Assembly (NCBI GenBank): GCA_016185145.1
Contig: JACPOB010000072.1
Span: 1-64,000 of the forward strand
DNA length: 64,000 bases
From: Rhodospirillales bacterium
GTDB lineage: Bacteria > Pseudomonadota > Alphaproteobacteria > Reyranellales > Reyranellaceae
Reading direction: 5' to 3'
Shown: positions 53,811 to 63,872 of the stretch, one piece after another
How the letters are laid out: each line of letters opens with the position of its first letter
Numbering within the stretch: position 1 is the stretch's first letter
Notes under the pieces: generated by a model
Told to the model about the DNA's origin: nothing
Seen by the model: the letters and a program-made list of their open reading frames with translations, nothing else
Database searches by the model: none
Made by a program: the position numbers and the translations under genes

Positions 53811-55061
53811 TCAGCCTCGTTGTAGAATCACCACAGATGCGACGGCTTCTTCCATGCCAATGACGCCGCCGCCGTTCTCGGCCAGTGCGATTTCAGCACC
53901 CTTCACCTGCCGCGCGCCGGCCTCCCCGCGCAGCTGCGTAGTGAGCTCGGCCAGCATCGAAAGGCCCGTCGCGCCGACGGGATGGCCCTTCGAAACGAGC
54001 CCGCCCGACGTGTTGACCGGCAGCTTGCCGTCCGGCCCGGTCGCGCCGGACTCGATGAACTTGCCGCCCTCGCCCTCGGGGCAGAAGCGCAGCATCTCGC
54101 ACTGGTAGATCTCGCAGAAGCTGGTGGCGTCGTGCACCTCTGCGACGTCGATGTCCTCGGGGCCGAGTCCCGCCATCTTGTAGGCCTTGTCGGCGGCGGC
54201 GCGTGTCAGGCCGGGGTCATCGAGCTTGCGGTACATGCCGCCAGAGAAGCCCACGCCCGCGATACGCACGGCACGCTCCCGAACGTTCGCCGGCAGCTTC
54301 TCGAGGTATTCCTTCGAGCAGAGCAATGCCGCCGCGGCGCCGTCGCCGATCGGTGCGCACATGGCGCGGGTCAGCGGATAGGACACCGGGCGGTCCTCCA
54401 GGACGGACTGCGGCGTCATCTGGAAGCGATACTGCGCCTTGTCGTTCAGGGCGCCATAATTGTGGTTCTTGGCCGCGCCGACGGCGATCTGCTGCTGGGT
54501 CGTGCCGTACTTCCACATGTGCCACTTGGCCTGCATGGCGTAAGTGTCCATGAAGATGGTGCGGTCGTCGCCCGGCGCGAACTTGGAACCGACCATCTCG
54601 CCCACCCGGTTCATCTCCTCGACCAGCCGATCGTGCTGGCTGGTTATGTAGCCCTGGTTGAACAGGCCGGCAGTGCGCTCCGGGGCGTCGGGGCTGAAGA
54701 GCTTCTCGATGCCGATGCAGAAGGAAAGCTCGTGCGTGCCGGCCAGGATGTCCTTCCAGGCGCCCATGAAGGCGGTCGAGGCCGTGGCGCAGGCATTCTC
54801 GACGTTGAACATGGGCACGCGCTCGGGGAACAGCCCCTCCTCGACCAGCGGCTGGAACAGTGCCTGGGCGCGGATTGAGTTCTGGCCCCAGAAGCCCATG
54901 CCGCAATTGCCCATCCAGCCCGCCTCGATGTCGGCGCCGGTCTTCATGCCGGCATCCGAAAGCGTGCCGAGATAGGCCTCGCGCGCCAGGTCGCCCCAGC
55001 TCATGCCCGGATGCTTCTTGAAGGCGGTGGTATAGGAGCCAATTACATAGACATCGCGCAT
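53811..55061 (-). CDS. SCP-x type thiolase / acetyl-CoA acetyltransferase
   Basis: A 416-residue thiolase-superfamily protein of the lipid-transfer/SCP-x class. It starts MRDVYVIGSYTTAFKKHPGMSWGDLAREAYLGTL at 55061 (GAGGGG upstream). The acyl Cys is in VENACATASTAFMGAW, followed by VEEMNRVGEMVG, EVHDATSFCEIYQCEML, NTSGGLVSKGHPVGATGLSML and the final ENGGGVIGMEEAV. Such proteins cleave branched or sterol side-chain beta-ketoacyl-CoA. It is alone here, with a repeat at its 5' end. Confidence 0.87.
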   Translation of the reverse strand: MRDVYVIGSYTTAFKKHPGMSWGDLAREAYLGTLSDAGMKTGADIEAGWMGNCGMGFWGQNSIRAQALFQPLVEEGLFPERVPMFNVENACATASTAFMGAWKDILAGTHELSFCIGIEKLFSPDAPERTAGLFNQGYITSQHDRLVEEMNRVGEMVGSKFAPGDDRTIFMDTYAMQAKWHMWKYGTTQQQIAVGAAKNHNYGALNDKAQYRFQMTPQSVLEDRPVSYPLTRAMCAPIGDGAAAALLCSKEYLEKLPANVRERAVRIAGVGFSGGMYRKLDDPGLTRAAADKAYKMAGLGPEDIDVAEVHDATSFCEIYQCEMLRFCPEGEGGKFIESGATGPDGKLPVNTSGGLVSKGHPVGATGLSMLAELTTQLRGEAGARQVKGAEIALAENGGGVIGMEEAVASVVILQRG

Positions 55062-55115
55062 GGTCGTCCCCTCGGTTGGCTTTGGCCGCATTTGAGCGTA
55101 TCCAACCGGTCTGAT

Positions 55116-55209
55116 CTAGCCACCCTTCGCTCCTCTGGAGCTTCGGGCGGCATGGAGCAACGAATTAATACATGTCGCCCGAAGCTCCGCAGGAGCGAAG
55201 GGGGACTAG
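55116..55209. repeat. Inverted repeat CTAGCC-CCCTTCGCTCCT
   Basis: Arms 55116-55154 and 55171-55209 are inverted with a few mismatches. They contain CCCTTCGCTCC and GAGCTTCGGGCG and end in CATG. The repeat lies between divergent genes and close to the GlcD start. No second copy is seen in this window. Confidence 0.75.
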
Positions 55210-55219
55210 GAGAACCGAC

Positions 55220-56623
55220 ATGGCCGCCACGGCCCAGGTAAAGCCCCCTCACGTCGACGACACCATCGCCGAGCTGAAGAAGCTGTTCGGCGACCGGGTC
55301 AGCACGGCGCACGCCGTGCGCGAGCAACACGGCAAGGATATCTCCTTCCACGAGGCCCACCTGCCCGACGCCGTGGTGTTCGTCGAATCGGCCGAAGAAG
55401 CCCAGCGGGTCGTGCAGATCTGCGCCCGGTACAAGACGCCGATCATCGCCTTCGGCACCGGCACCTCGCTGGAAGGCCATATCAGCGCGCCCAACGGCGG
55501 CATCTCGCTCGACTTGAGCCGCATGAACAAGGTGCTGCAGGTCAACGAGGCCGACCTCGACGTCGTGGTCCAGCCCGGCGTCACGCGCAAGCAGCTGAAC
55601 GAATACATCCGCGCCACCGGCCTCTTCTTCCCGATCGATCCCGGCGCGGACGCCTCGATCGGCGGCATGACCAGCACCCGCGCCTCGGGCACCAACGCGG
55701 TGCGCTACGGCACCATGCGCGAGAACGTGCTGGCGCTGCAGGTGGTCACGCCCGACGGCAGGCTGATGCGGCTCGGCCGGCGCTCGCGCAAGTCCTCCGC
55801 GGGCTACGACCTGGTGAAACTGTTCGTGGGCTCGGAGGGCACGCTCGGCATCATCACCGAGATCACGCTGCGCCTCTACGGCATCCCCGAATCCATGGTC
55901 TCGGCGACCTGCGCCTTCGACACGCTGGAGGGCGCCGTCAACACCGTGATCCAGACCATCCAGTCAGGCATCCCGGTGGCGCGCATCGAATTGATGGATA
56001 CCGAGACGGTCGACACCGTGAACAAGTACTCCAAGCTCGGCCTGCCCCTGAAGAGCACGCTGATGCTGGAGTTCCACGGCACCGAGGCCAGCACCAAGGA
56101 GCAGGCCGAGATGGTGCAGGCGCTGGCCGAGGAGAACGGCGGCGGCCACTTCGCCTGGACCGGCCAGGCCGAGGAGCGCACCAAGATGTGGCAGGCCCGT
56201 CACGACGCGGCATGGGCGGCCAAGGCCGCCAAGCCCGGCTGGGGCATGTGGGCGACCGACGTCTGCGTGCCGATCTCGCGGCTCGCCGAATGCATCCTCG
56301 AGACGCAGAAGGACATCGTGGCGAGCGGTCTTTACGCCCCGATCGTCGGCCATGTCGGCGACGGCAACTTTCACCTCACCATGATGGTGAACCCCGACGA
56401 TCCGACGTACCTGAAGCGCGCCGAGGGGCTGAACGACCGCATGGTGGCGCGGGCGCTGTCGCTCGGCGGCACCTGCACCGGCGAGCACGGCGTGGGCCTC
56501 GGCAAGATCAAGTTCCTCTACGAGGAGCACGGCGAGGCCATGTCGCTGATGCGCTCGATCAAGAAGGCGCTCGACCCGGACAACATCATGAACCCGGGCA
56601 AGATCATGGGGCCGCTCAACTGA
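55220..56623 (+). CDS. FAD-linked oxidase, GlcD/D-lactate dehydrogenase type
   Basis: A 467-residue VAO-family flavoprotein. The FAD domain has PIIAFGTGTSLEGHISAPNGGISLDLSRMNKVL, PGADASIGGMTSTRASGTNAVRYGTMRENVLALQVV and LFVGSEGTLGIITEITLRLYG; the C-terminus has GHVGDGNFHLTMMVNP (metal/substrate His) and TGEHGVGLGKIKFLYEEHG. The family oxidises D-lactate, glycolate or D-2-hydroxyglutarate and passes electrons to cytochrome or ETF. GlcE and GlcF are absent, so a single-chain D-2-hydroxyacid dehydrogenase is likely. ATG 55220 has AGGAG upstream. Confidence 0.92.
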   Translation: MAATAQVKPPHVDDTIAELKKLFGDRVSTAHAVREQHGKDISFHEAHLPDAVVFVESAEEAQRVVQICARYKTPIIAFGTGTSLEGHISAPNGGISLDLSRMNKVLQVNEADLDVVVQPGVTRKQLNEYIRATGLFFPIDPGADASIGGMTSTRASGTNAVRYGTMRENVLALQVVTPDGRLMRLGRRSRKSSAGYDLVKLFVGSEGTLGIITEITLRLYGIPESMVSATCAFDTLEGAVNTVIQTIQSGIPVARIELMDTETVDTVNKYSKLGLPLKSTLMLEFHGTEASTKEQAEMVQALAEENGGGHFAWTGQAEERTKMWQARHDAAWAAKAAKPGWGMWATDVCVPISRLAECILETQKDIVASGLYAPIVGHVGDGNFHLTMMVNPDDPTYLKRAEGLNDRMVARALSLGGTCTGEHGVGLGKIKFLYEEHGEAMSLMRSIKKALDPDNIMNPGKIMGPLN

Positions 56624-56663
56624 CGGCCAACGGGAGCGCGGGCTACCGCCCGCTCGTGCTCAT

Positions 56664-56724
56664 CGGAGCGCGGATCTCCAGGTCCGCTCATGATCATGAT
56701 GCGGACCTGGAGGTCCGCGCTCCG
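56664..56724. repeat. TCATGATCATGA-centred palindrome, second copy
   Basis: 24-bp arms 56664-56687 and 56701-56724 agree with one mismatch (23 of 24), around TCATGATCATGAT. The arms carry CTCCAGGTCCGC. It is the same family as 27653-27768, sharing the CATGATCATG centre and CTCCAGG arms. It follows GlcD by 40 bp. Confidence 0.82.
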
Positions 56725-56834
56725 AAGACGTGGCCCGCGCTCCCAAAGAAAGATCCCCTTGCGCGATGAAATGGCACATGTCGCGGGGCGCAGCGGACAC
56801 CCACGTTTCCGGCACTGCTCGGAGTTACCGTCCT

Positions 56835-57266
56835 ATGCTCGGCAAAGCTTGGGGTTGGCTGTCAGCGCGCCTCGGTGGCCAACCGCAAGGCCGTTTGCGC
56901 TTCTCGGTGCATCGCCATCCGGAGTACCAGTCGTTCTGGCGTCCGAGCGACGCATCCCAACGGATGCCGCAAATGGAGATCCAGATCTATCTGGAGGCGA
57001 GCAACATGACCAACGAGCCCCGTGGGATCACCAGTGCCGAATTCGAAGGCATGCCGGTCCACGCGACCGTCGTCATTGGAGTGCGAGACGCCAGCACCGG
57101 CAAGTTCGCCCCGAACCACCCTCTCCCGCCGCAGCGGATCGCCGTCGTGTCGCTCCACTTCCTGATCGACGGGCAATCCCGGTCGGCTGATGAACCGTTT
57201 CACGTCACCCTGTGGCTAACCGACAACCTCGGCGAACGGCACTCCACCAAAGTGATCATGCAATAG
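56835..57266 (+). CDS. Hypothetical protein
   Basis: A 143-residue protein, start probably ATG 56835 (GGAG ten bases upstream); ATG 56766 is an in-frame alternative. It opens MLGKAWGWLSARLGGQPQGR, then GRLRFSVHRHPEYQSFWRPSDASQRMPQMEIQIYLEASNMTNEPRGI and a beta-rich part ending WLTDNLGERHSTKVIMQ. I do not recognise the family. There is no signal or membrane segment. It has no operon partner and is surrounded by repeats. Confidence 0.55.
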   Translation: MLGKAWGWLSARLGGQPQGRLRFSVHRHPEYQSFWRPSDASQRMPQMEIQIYLEASNMTNEPRGITSAEFEGMPVHATVVIGVRDASTGKFAPNHPLPPQRIAVVSLHFLIDGQSRSADEPFHVTLWLTDNLGERHSTKVIMQ

Positions 57267-57330
57267 TACCGACTATCGCTGAAAGGTGAGTCGCAGTTGT
57301 CACCCGGCACGGAGGTTACTCCGCGCTAAC

Positions 57331-57375
57331 CGCAGCGAGGGGCCTTTGAAGCCGCAGGAAAGGTCCCTCGCTGCG
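57331..57375. repeat. GAGGGACC-type palindrome, degraded copy
   Basis: CGCAGCGAGGGGCCTTT (57331-57347) pairs imperfectly with AAAGGTCCCTCGCTGCG (57359-57375), one G-T mismatch pair. It shares CTCGCT and GGTCCCTCG with the palindrome at 19597-19630. Confidence 0.75.
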
Positions 57376-57481
57376 CGGGATGACAGCCGACCCGTATCAG
57401 GCACTTGTCATTCCGCTCATAGCTAGAGCGTGATGAGTTCAAGTTGATTCCGTCGTCCCGACCGGAGCCGAGCGCAGCGAG

Positions 57482-57548
57482 GCGGAGCGGAGGGACCTTC
57501 TCTCCGCGACAAGCCGCTTTTCGCTGAAAGAAGGTCCCTCCGCTCCGC
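57482..57548. repeat. GAGGGACC-type palindrome, third copy
   Basis: Perfect 19-bp arms, GCGGAGCGGAGGGACCTTC (57482-57500) and GAAGGTCCCTCCGCTCCGC (57530-57548). It ends 7 bp before the stop of the wHTH/TPR gene and belongs to the same family as 19597-19630 and 57331-57375. Confidence 0.8.
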
Positions 57549-57555
57549 GCGTAGT

Positions 57556-59097
<1,542 letters not shown>

Positions 59098-59248
59098 ACA
59101 GTTCCGCCCGCGGCGACGAGGCCGACGCCACACTAGCACGGCGCTTCTTGAGGAAAAATGGAGGGAAGCTTGAGGCGCCGGGTGAGGCCCGCAGGGCAAT
59201 CCTGTGCCAGCCTACGGCGGCACCCCGATGTCCGAGGAGGCGAAGACG

Positions 59249-59860
59249 ATGAAGGCTGCGCTGGCACTCTTCCTTCGAGCGATGGCTGCGTGTTCGATGG
59301 TGGCCCTGGGCTCGGCGTCATCGACGGCCCAGCAACCGCCGGTGCTCAGCGTCAAGCCGGTGGTCGAGAAGAAGCTGAAGGAACTACCGGCCGGGCCGTT
59401 GTTCTGGCGCATCGAGACGTTCGCGACCCTGAAGGATGCCCAGGCCGCCGCCGGGCCGACGGCGCTGGCCGCCGAGATATCCGGCAAGGTCTGGCTGTTC
59501 ACCCTCGGCGCCCAGGGCGGTGCGACCGCGGGTGCGACCAAGGTTGCCGAGATCGGCCCCGTGCCGCCGGTGCAGGCCTCGGAGTATCTGCTGCGCATCA
59601 ATCATGCGAGCGGCCCGCCGGGCGCGCGCACGGCGCCGCATTCCCATCCCGGGTCGGAGGCCTTCTATGTGCTGAAGGGGCGCCTTGGGCAGCGCACGCC
59701 GCACGGCACCGTCCATGCCGACGCCGGCGCCGCGATGAACGGCCACGGCGCCGACATGCCGATGGAAGTGTTCAGCGCCGGCACCGTCGATCTCGACCAG
59801 CTCGTGATGTTCGTCGTCGACGCCACGCGGCCGTTCTCTTCGCCTGCGCGTTTCGAGTGA
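59249..59860 (+). CDS. Exported cupin-domain protein
   Basis: A 203-residue protein with a signal peptide (KAALALFLRAMAACSMVALGSASSTAQQ). The mature part is a single cupin: GPLFWRIETFATLKDAQAAAG, SEYLLRINHASGPPGARTAPHSHPGSEAFYVLKGRLGQRTPHGTVHADAGAAM (metal His/Glu in HSHPGSEAFYV), and VDLDQLVMFVVDATRPF. GGAGG lies before ATG 59249. It is divergent from the wHTH/TPR regulator and may be controlled by it. Ligand unknown. Confidence 0.82.
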   Translation: MKAALALFLRAMAACSMVALGSASSTAQQPPVLSVKPVVEKKLKELPAGPLFWRIETFATLKDAQAAAGPTALAAEISGKVWLFTLGAQGGATAGATKVAEIGPVPPVQASEYLLRINHASGPPGARTAPHSHPGSEAFYVLKGRLGQRTPHGTVHADAGAAMNGHGADMPMEVFSAGTVDLDQLVMFVVDATRPFSSPARFE

Positions 59861-59920
59861 CCATCACAGCGCCCGCTGGGAAGCGGGCTGGAAGAGCGGG
59901 GAACAACGACGGAGTGAACC

Positions 59921-60946
59921 ATGGCGCCTCCGCAGCGCACCGATTTCATGCCGCTGGAAGAATTCCGGCGGCGCATGCGAATGCAGATCGCCCAAGGCTG
60001 GCAGCCCGTCCTGCCGCACCAGGAAATCATGATAAATCCCGCCTTCTCGGGAAGCTTCGAGAAGTTCGCCTGGTCGGGCGCTCATGAGCTCAGGCACTAC
60101 ATCGTCTATCGCAGCGACGGCGGCGTATTCGCCCGCGGCCTCGTGCGCTCGACCGGCGATCTTCAGAAGATCCACAAGGACCTCCGCGATCTCGGCATCC
60201 AGGAGGGCGCGAAGGTGCGCCTCGCCGCCGCACTCTTTCGCCGCAAGCACGCCGATCCGACCAAGCGCTACATGATGGCCGTTCAGTTCGCCCATATCCC
60301 GATTACCGGCGATGCGGAGGTCGTCGAGGCCTCGCCTGCGGTCACCCAGCAGTCGGAGGAGAACCTCGCGAACCGCGTGCTTGACTGGGTCGAGCAGGCT
60401 GGCGACGAGCCAAAATGGAGCGGCGACCGCAAGAAGCGCATCGCCGATTGGGCTGCCATCGCGCGCCGCCTCGGCTATCCCAAATTCCTCGAGCTCTGGC
60501 ATTACAACCGCAAGCTCGTCGCCCTCTATGTCCAGGTCCAGTTCGAGCACAAGCGGAAGGAGATGACCGCCGGCAAGCCGCCGCCGTTCGACGGCTACTG
60601 GGGTGGCGACCCCTGGCGCGTCTATCCCTTCAAGCTCATCATGGCCGAGTGCAAGCGCAAGACGAACGTGGACGACTGCTACGCCCACACCGCCAATCAG
60701 CTCAGACAGTCCGAGCAGGACATCCTCGCCATGATCGACGACGTCTACAAGGCGATGATCAAGTACCAGTCGGCCCACTCGCAGGATTTCCGCCCCAGCT
60801 CGATCACCGGCTCGGCCAAGGCAAAATACCGCGACCTCGCTCCGTTTCTCGAGGATCTGAAGAAGCAGCTGAACAACGTCGATTCGCTGATGCAGACCTA
60901 CACCAAGAACAAGCAATACGACCCCGGCCTGTTCGCGGGGTTCTGA
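59921..60946 (+). CDS. Hypothetical protein, 341 residues
   Basis: A large soluble protein I do not recognise. It begins MAPPQRTDFMPLEEFRRRMRMQIAQGW, then SGAHELRHYIVYRSDGGVFARGLVRSTGDLQKIHKDLRDLGIQEG, a basic segment, and a C-terminal helical half with WYGGDPW-like FDGYWGGDPWRVYPFKLIMAECKRKTNVDDCYAH and SEQDILAMIDDVYKAMIKYQ. It lacks a signal peptide. ATG 59921 has GGAG upstream. The composition is more basic and Lys-rich than its neighbours, so lateral acquisition is possible. It ends 60 bp from the next, convergent gene. Confidence 0.65.
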   Translation: MAPPQRTDFMPLEEFRRRMRMQIAQGWQPVLPHQEIMINPAFSGSFEKFAWSGAHELRHYIVYRSDGGVFARGLVRSTGDLQKIHKDLRDLGIQEGAKVRLAAALFRRKHADPTKRYMMAVQFAHIPITGDAEVVEASPAVTQQSEENLANRVLDWVEQAGDEPKWSGDRKKRIADWAAIARRLGYPKFLELWHYNRKLVALYVQVQFEHKRKEMTAGKPPPFDGYWGGDPWRVYPFKLIMAECKRKTNVDDCYAHTANQLRQSEQDILAMIDDVYKAMIKYQSAHSQDFRPSSITGSAKAKYRDLAPFLEDLKKQLNNVDSLMQTYTKNKQYDPGLFAGF

Positions 60947-61006
60947 TCAGACAAGCTGCACGATATTCTTCGCGCCGATTCCAGTGGTCCTCGTGACGGG
61001 GCCACT

Positions 61007-61447
61007 TCATTCGCCGTTTATCGTCCCATCCGGCACGTTCAGCCCCAGCGCCGCCGCAAGATCATGGACCAGACGGCGCTCGTGGAAGCGCCAGCCGGCC
61101 GGCGTTCGCACCAGCACGTCCCTGTAGGTGCCGGCGACCGACGGCACCAGGCCGGCGCCCGCGGCCTGGAGGACGACCAGATAACTGGTGCGGGCAGTGG
61201 CGCGATCGCCGTCGAGCCGGATCAGGCTGTTCATGATGAAATGCTTGCGCTTGGGCTCGGCAGGGATGTTGCGCGCCATCAGCGCCGCGATCTCGGCTGG
61301 CCCGCGCGCCCGCGCATAGGGCGCGATCCACTCGCCGTCCGCGGTGAACAGCGCGCCGAGCTCGGTGAACCGGAACTCGTCCATGCGAAAGCAGTATTCG
61401 CTGAAAAGCTCGCGGATGGCCTCCTTGTCCTCGAAGGGCGTCGGCAT
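61007..61447 (-). CDS. NTF2-like (SnoaL) family protein
   Basis: A 146-residue alpha+beta cone protein. It has DKEAIRELFSEYCFRMDEFRFTELGALFTADGEWIAPYARARGPAEIAALMARN and a C-terminal sheet RTPAGWRFHERRLVHDL. The fold includes ring hydroxylase beta subunits, limonene epoxide hydrolases and polyketide cyclases, so the reaction is unknown. It is 3 bp after the VOC gene (61451) and cotranscribed with it. The two may process the same small molecule. Confidence 0.8.
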   Translation of the reverse strand: MPTPFEDKEAIRELFSEYCFRMDEFRFTELGALFTADGEWIAPYARARGPAEIAALMARNIPAEPKRKHFIMNSLIRLDGDRATARTSYLVVLQAAGAGLVPSVAGTYRDVLVRTPAGWRFHERRLVHDLAAALGLNVPDGTINGE

Positions 61448-61450
61448 CGC

Positions 61451-61912
61451 TCAGACGCCGTGGTCGACCGCCATGCCCTTTTCGGCGAGCTCCTTGCGGG
61501 CATTCTCGTTCTTGGTGAGCCGCTCGAGCCCCATGCCGCGCAGCACGTTGGGCGCCTTGGTGAACTGGATGTTGTCGTAACCCACGATCTCGATGCGGTT
61601 GCCCCAGGGATCGCGGAAGTCGAGGAACGGGCCGGGCAAGGCCTCCACGCCGGCGGCCTTCAACGCCTGGCGTGCCGCCTCCTTGTCGTCGACCACCAGG
61701 CCGAAATGGCGGCCATCGTCGGCCGCCTGCTTGCGGCCCTTCTGGAGGGCGATGAACTGGTCGCCGAGATCGATGAAAGCCATGTCGGCGCTCTTGCCGC
61801 GCAGTTCGAACTCGAACAACCGGCCATAGAAGGCCAGGGCCTCCTCGATGTCGCCGACCTCCAGCGCCACATGGTTGAAGCCCACGACTCGCGGTTTGTT
61901 GGTATCTGCCAT
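61451..61912 (-). CDS. VOC family protein
   Basis: A 153-residue glyoxalase/dioxygenase-fold protein. It starts MADTNKPRVVGFNHVALEVGDIEEALAFYGRLFEFELRGKSADMAFIDLGDQFIALQ at 61912 and has GRHFGLVVDDKEAARQALKAAGVEAL and FRDPWGNRIEIVGYDNIQF. Metal ligands His (NHVALEV) and Glu (RIEIV) are conserved. The 30-residue C-terminal tail (KNENARKELAEKGMAVDHGV) is unusual. It forms an operon with the NTF2-like gene. Confidence 0.85.
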   Translation of the reverse strand: MADTNKPRVVGFNHVALEVGDIEEALAFYGRLFEFELRGKSADMAFIDLGDQFIALQKGRKQAADDGRHFGLVVDDKEAARQALKAAGVEALPGPFLDFRDPWGNRIEIVGYDNIQFTKAPNVLRGMGLERLTKNENARKELAEKGMAVDHGV

Positions 61913-61972
61913 CGTCCGCTCCTCTGCCGGTGCGTTGAAGAGGTGGGCACGTCCCGAGGCCCACGCAAGCGA

Positions 61973-61998
61973 AAAGGGCCGGCGATTGCCGGCCCTTT
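61973..61998 (-). terminator. Terminator of the RidA gene (minus strand)
   Basis: An 11-bp stem, AAAGGGCCGGC (61973-61983) with GCCGGCCCTTT (61988-61998), loop GATT. On the minus strand a run of T (TTTT) follows. It separates ridA from the VOC-NTF2 operon and could work in both directions. Confidence 0.8.
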
Positions 61999-62018
61999 CC
62001 CATGCAGCGGATACGGTT

Positions 62019-62366
62019 TTATTTGGCGGCCTGCACCATGATCTCGACCTTGAGCGCCGGGTTGGCGAGCTTGGCCTCGACGGTGGCGCGCGCCGGCGTC
62101 GAACCGGGGGCGACCCAGGCATCCCACACTTCGTTCATCTGGCTCCAGGTGCCGATGTCGGTCAGCCAGATGTTGGCCGACAGGATCTTCGACTTGTCGG
62201 TGCCGGCGTCCTTCAGGAACTTGTCGATCTTGTCGAGGATCTGCTTGGTCTGGCCCTTGACGTCGGCCTTGGTGTCGTCGGCCGTGAGGCCCGCGAGATA
62301 GACCGTGTTGCCATGGACGACCGCGCTCGACATGCGGGGGCCGGCGTTGATGCGCTGGATGCTCAT
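62019..62366 (-). CDS. RidA family protein
   Basis: A 115-residue YjgF/RidA-type protein. It has INAGPRMSSAVVHGNTVYLAGLTADDTKADVKGQTKQILDKIDKFLKDAGTDKSKILSANIWLTDI and a terminal PARATVEAKLANPALKVEIMVQAAK; the carboxylate-binding Arg is at PARATVE. It probably hydrolyses enamines/imines or binds related metabolites. It is monocistronic and paired with a second partial RidA at the window end, beyond the FAD oxidoreductase. Confidence 0.87.
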   Translation of the reverse strand: MSIQRINAGPRMSSAVVHGNTVYLAGLTADDTKADVKGQTKQILDKIDKFLKDAGTDKSKILSANIWLTDIGTWSQMNEVWDAWVAPGSTPARATVEAKLANPALKVEIMVQAAK

Positions 62367-62463
62367 TGTCTCTCCTCCTCAAAAACGGCGCCGACCATAG
62401 AGCAGTTTCCCTCGAGGTGGAACCGAGCAAACCTTGGGCTTACATTGAGCGGATGGAGGGCAA

Positions 62464-62598
62464 ATGAGCCGAGAAGTGCGCGGAATGCTTTTAGGCCTGT
62501 GCATCGTGATCCTGGCGGCGGCCGCGTATTTCCTGAAGGACAAGCCTGCGAGCACGCCCGGCGCCGCGGGACCGACGACGCAACGCACCTCGCAATAG
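62464..62598 (+). CDS. 44-residue single-span membrane protein
   Basis: A short gene between ridA and the FAD oxidoreductase. ATG 62464 has GGAGG five bases upstream, and the stop is TAG 62596-62598. The sequence opens MSREVRGMLLGLCIVILAAA, with a hydrophobic span of about 16 residues (8-23) and a short Pro/Ala/Thr-rich soluble tail ending TTQRTSQ. It may be a small inner-membrane protein. I do not recognise a family. It converges on the oxidoreductase with a 2-bp gap. Confidence 0.6.
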   Translation: MSREVRGMLLGLCIVILAAAAYFLKDKPASTPGAAGPTTQRTSQ

Positions 62599-62600
62599 GT

Positions 62601-63863
62601 CTAGACGATCTCTCCGGCCGCGATCAGCGCTCCTTGCTCGCGCAGGACACGACGTACGCGGTCGCTGTCCACCCTGCCCTGGTCGGCAAGCATCGCCGCT
62701 GCGACACCCGCCGCCTGCCCCGTTGCGAAGGCCGTGCCCATGACGCGCAGGCTGGCGCCGGCCTGGCGATCGGCATCGACGACGCGGCCAGCGGCGAAGA
62801 GGTTTTCGGTGTCGCGGCTCATCAGGCAGCGCAGCGGAATTTCATAGGCCGTCTTGTCCGGCGGATAGATGAAGCTGCTCTGCAGCGTCGTGCGATCGTG
62901 CCACTCCACGCCCCAGGCGCCGAGCGCGATGCCGTCGGGCTGGGACCGCCTCTCGACCACGTCCTGCCAAGCGAGCCGATGGGCCGCCTCGATGTGGCGC
63001 GCCTCGCGCGTGCCGAACTCGGGACCGGTCGACGCGAGAAAGGCGTTGGCGCAGCCCGGCAGGCTGCGGACGACGTCGAGATAGGCCCAGGCCTGTTGCC
63101 GGCCGCGCCGCTCGGCGGCGCTCTGGCTCGCCGCATCGCGCGGATCGTAGTCCTCGGAGGCGAGATAGCAGACCATGTCGCCCGAGATCGGCAGGCGCGT
63201 CAGCACGCTGCGGTCCTTGCTGAAGGGCCCGCGACCTGCCGCCTTCGCTGCCTGCACGGCGGCGGTGAGCTGCTCGGCGGTGACGACGACATCGCGCGGG
63301 ATGCCGCCGAAGCGCGTGGCGAGCGTACCGAGATTGACCGCGCCGTCGTTGCCGTAACGAGTCGCCGCGCCGGCGAACTGGGCAAGATCGCCTTCGCCGC
63401 TGGCATCGACGAAGGCGCGGGCGGCAATCGTGTGCCGGCCGCCATGGTCGTGCCAGCGCAGATTGACGATGCGGCCGTCGGTCCGGGTGGCGCCGCAGAC
63501 GAAGGCGTTGAACATCACCTTCACGCCGGCCTCGGCGCACAAGGAATCGAGCACCAGCTTCACCGCCTCCGGCTCGAACACGACGAAGACGCCGCGATGG
63601 CGCTGCGGGCCGGTGACGGCGCCGAGCCGGCGCAATCCGCTCATCACCTCCTCGGCGACGCCCATCACCGCGCGCCGCGGCTCGTCGCCCAGGGTGTAGA
63701 GGCCGCAATAGGTGAGCACGTTGCGCAGCGTCGCTGCGCCGCCGAGGCACGGGCCCTTCTCGAGCAGGATGGTGCGCGCCCCGCATCGCGCGGCGGCGAT
63801 GGCGGCCGCCGTGCCGGCGCTGCCGCCGCCGACCACGGCGACGTCGTATGGTTCACCGGTCAT
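62601..63863 (-). CDS. FAD-dependent oxidoreductase (FAD_oxidored family)
   Basis: A 420-residue flavoprotein. The Rossmann loop is VAVVGGGSAGTAAAIAAARCGARTILLEKGPCLGGAATLRNVLTYCGLYTLGD; further FAD contacts are RAFVDASGEGDLAQFAGA and NLFAAGRVVDADRQAGASLRVMGTAFATGQAAGVAAAMLAD. The Cys after YCGL and the GGxAT motif fit the FAD_oxidored/HdrA-like family that acts on unknown substrates. It ends next to the 44-residue gene and starts next to a dispersed palindrome. A RidA gene lies upstream at the window end. Confidence 0.87.
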   Translation of the reverse strand: MTGEPYDVAVVGGGSAGTAAAIAAARCGARTILLEKGPCLGGAATLRNVLTYCGLYTLGDEPRRAVMGVAEEVMSGLRRLGAVTGPQRHRGVFVVFEPEAVKLVLDSLCAEAGVKVMFNAFVCGATRTDGRIVNLRWHDHGGRHTIAARAFVDASGEGDLAQFAGAATRYGNDGAVNLGTLATRFGGIPRDVVVTAEQLTAAVQAAKAAGRGPFSKDRSVLTRLPISGDMVCYLASEDYDPRDAASQSAAERRGRQQAWAYLDVVRSLPGCANAFLASTGPEFGTREARHIEAAHRLAWQDVVERRSQPDGIALGAWGVEWHDRTTLQSSFIYPPDKTAYEIPLRCLMSRDTENLFAAGRVVDADRQAGASLRVMGTAFATGQAAGVAAAMLADQGRVDSDRVRRVLREQGALIAAGEIV

Positions 63864-63872
63864 GGTCTTCCT

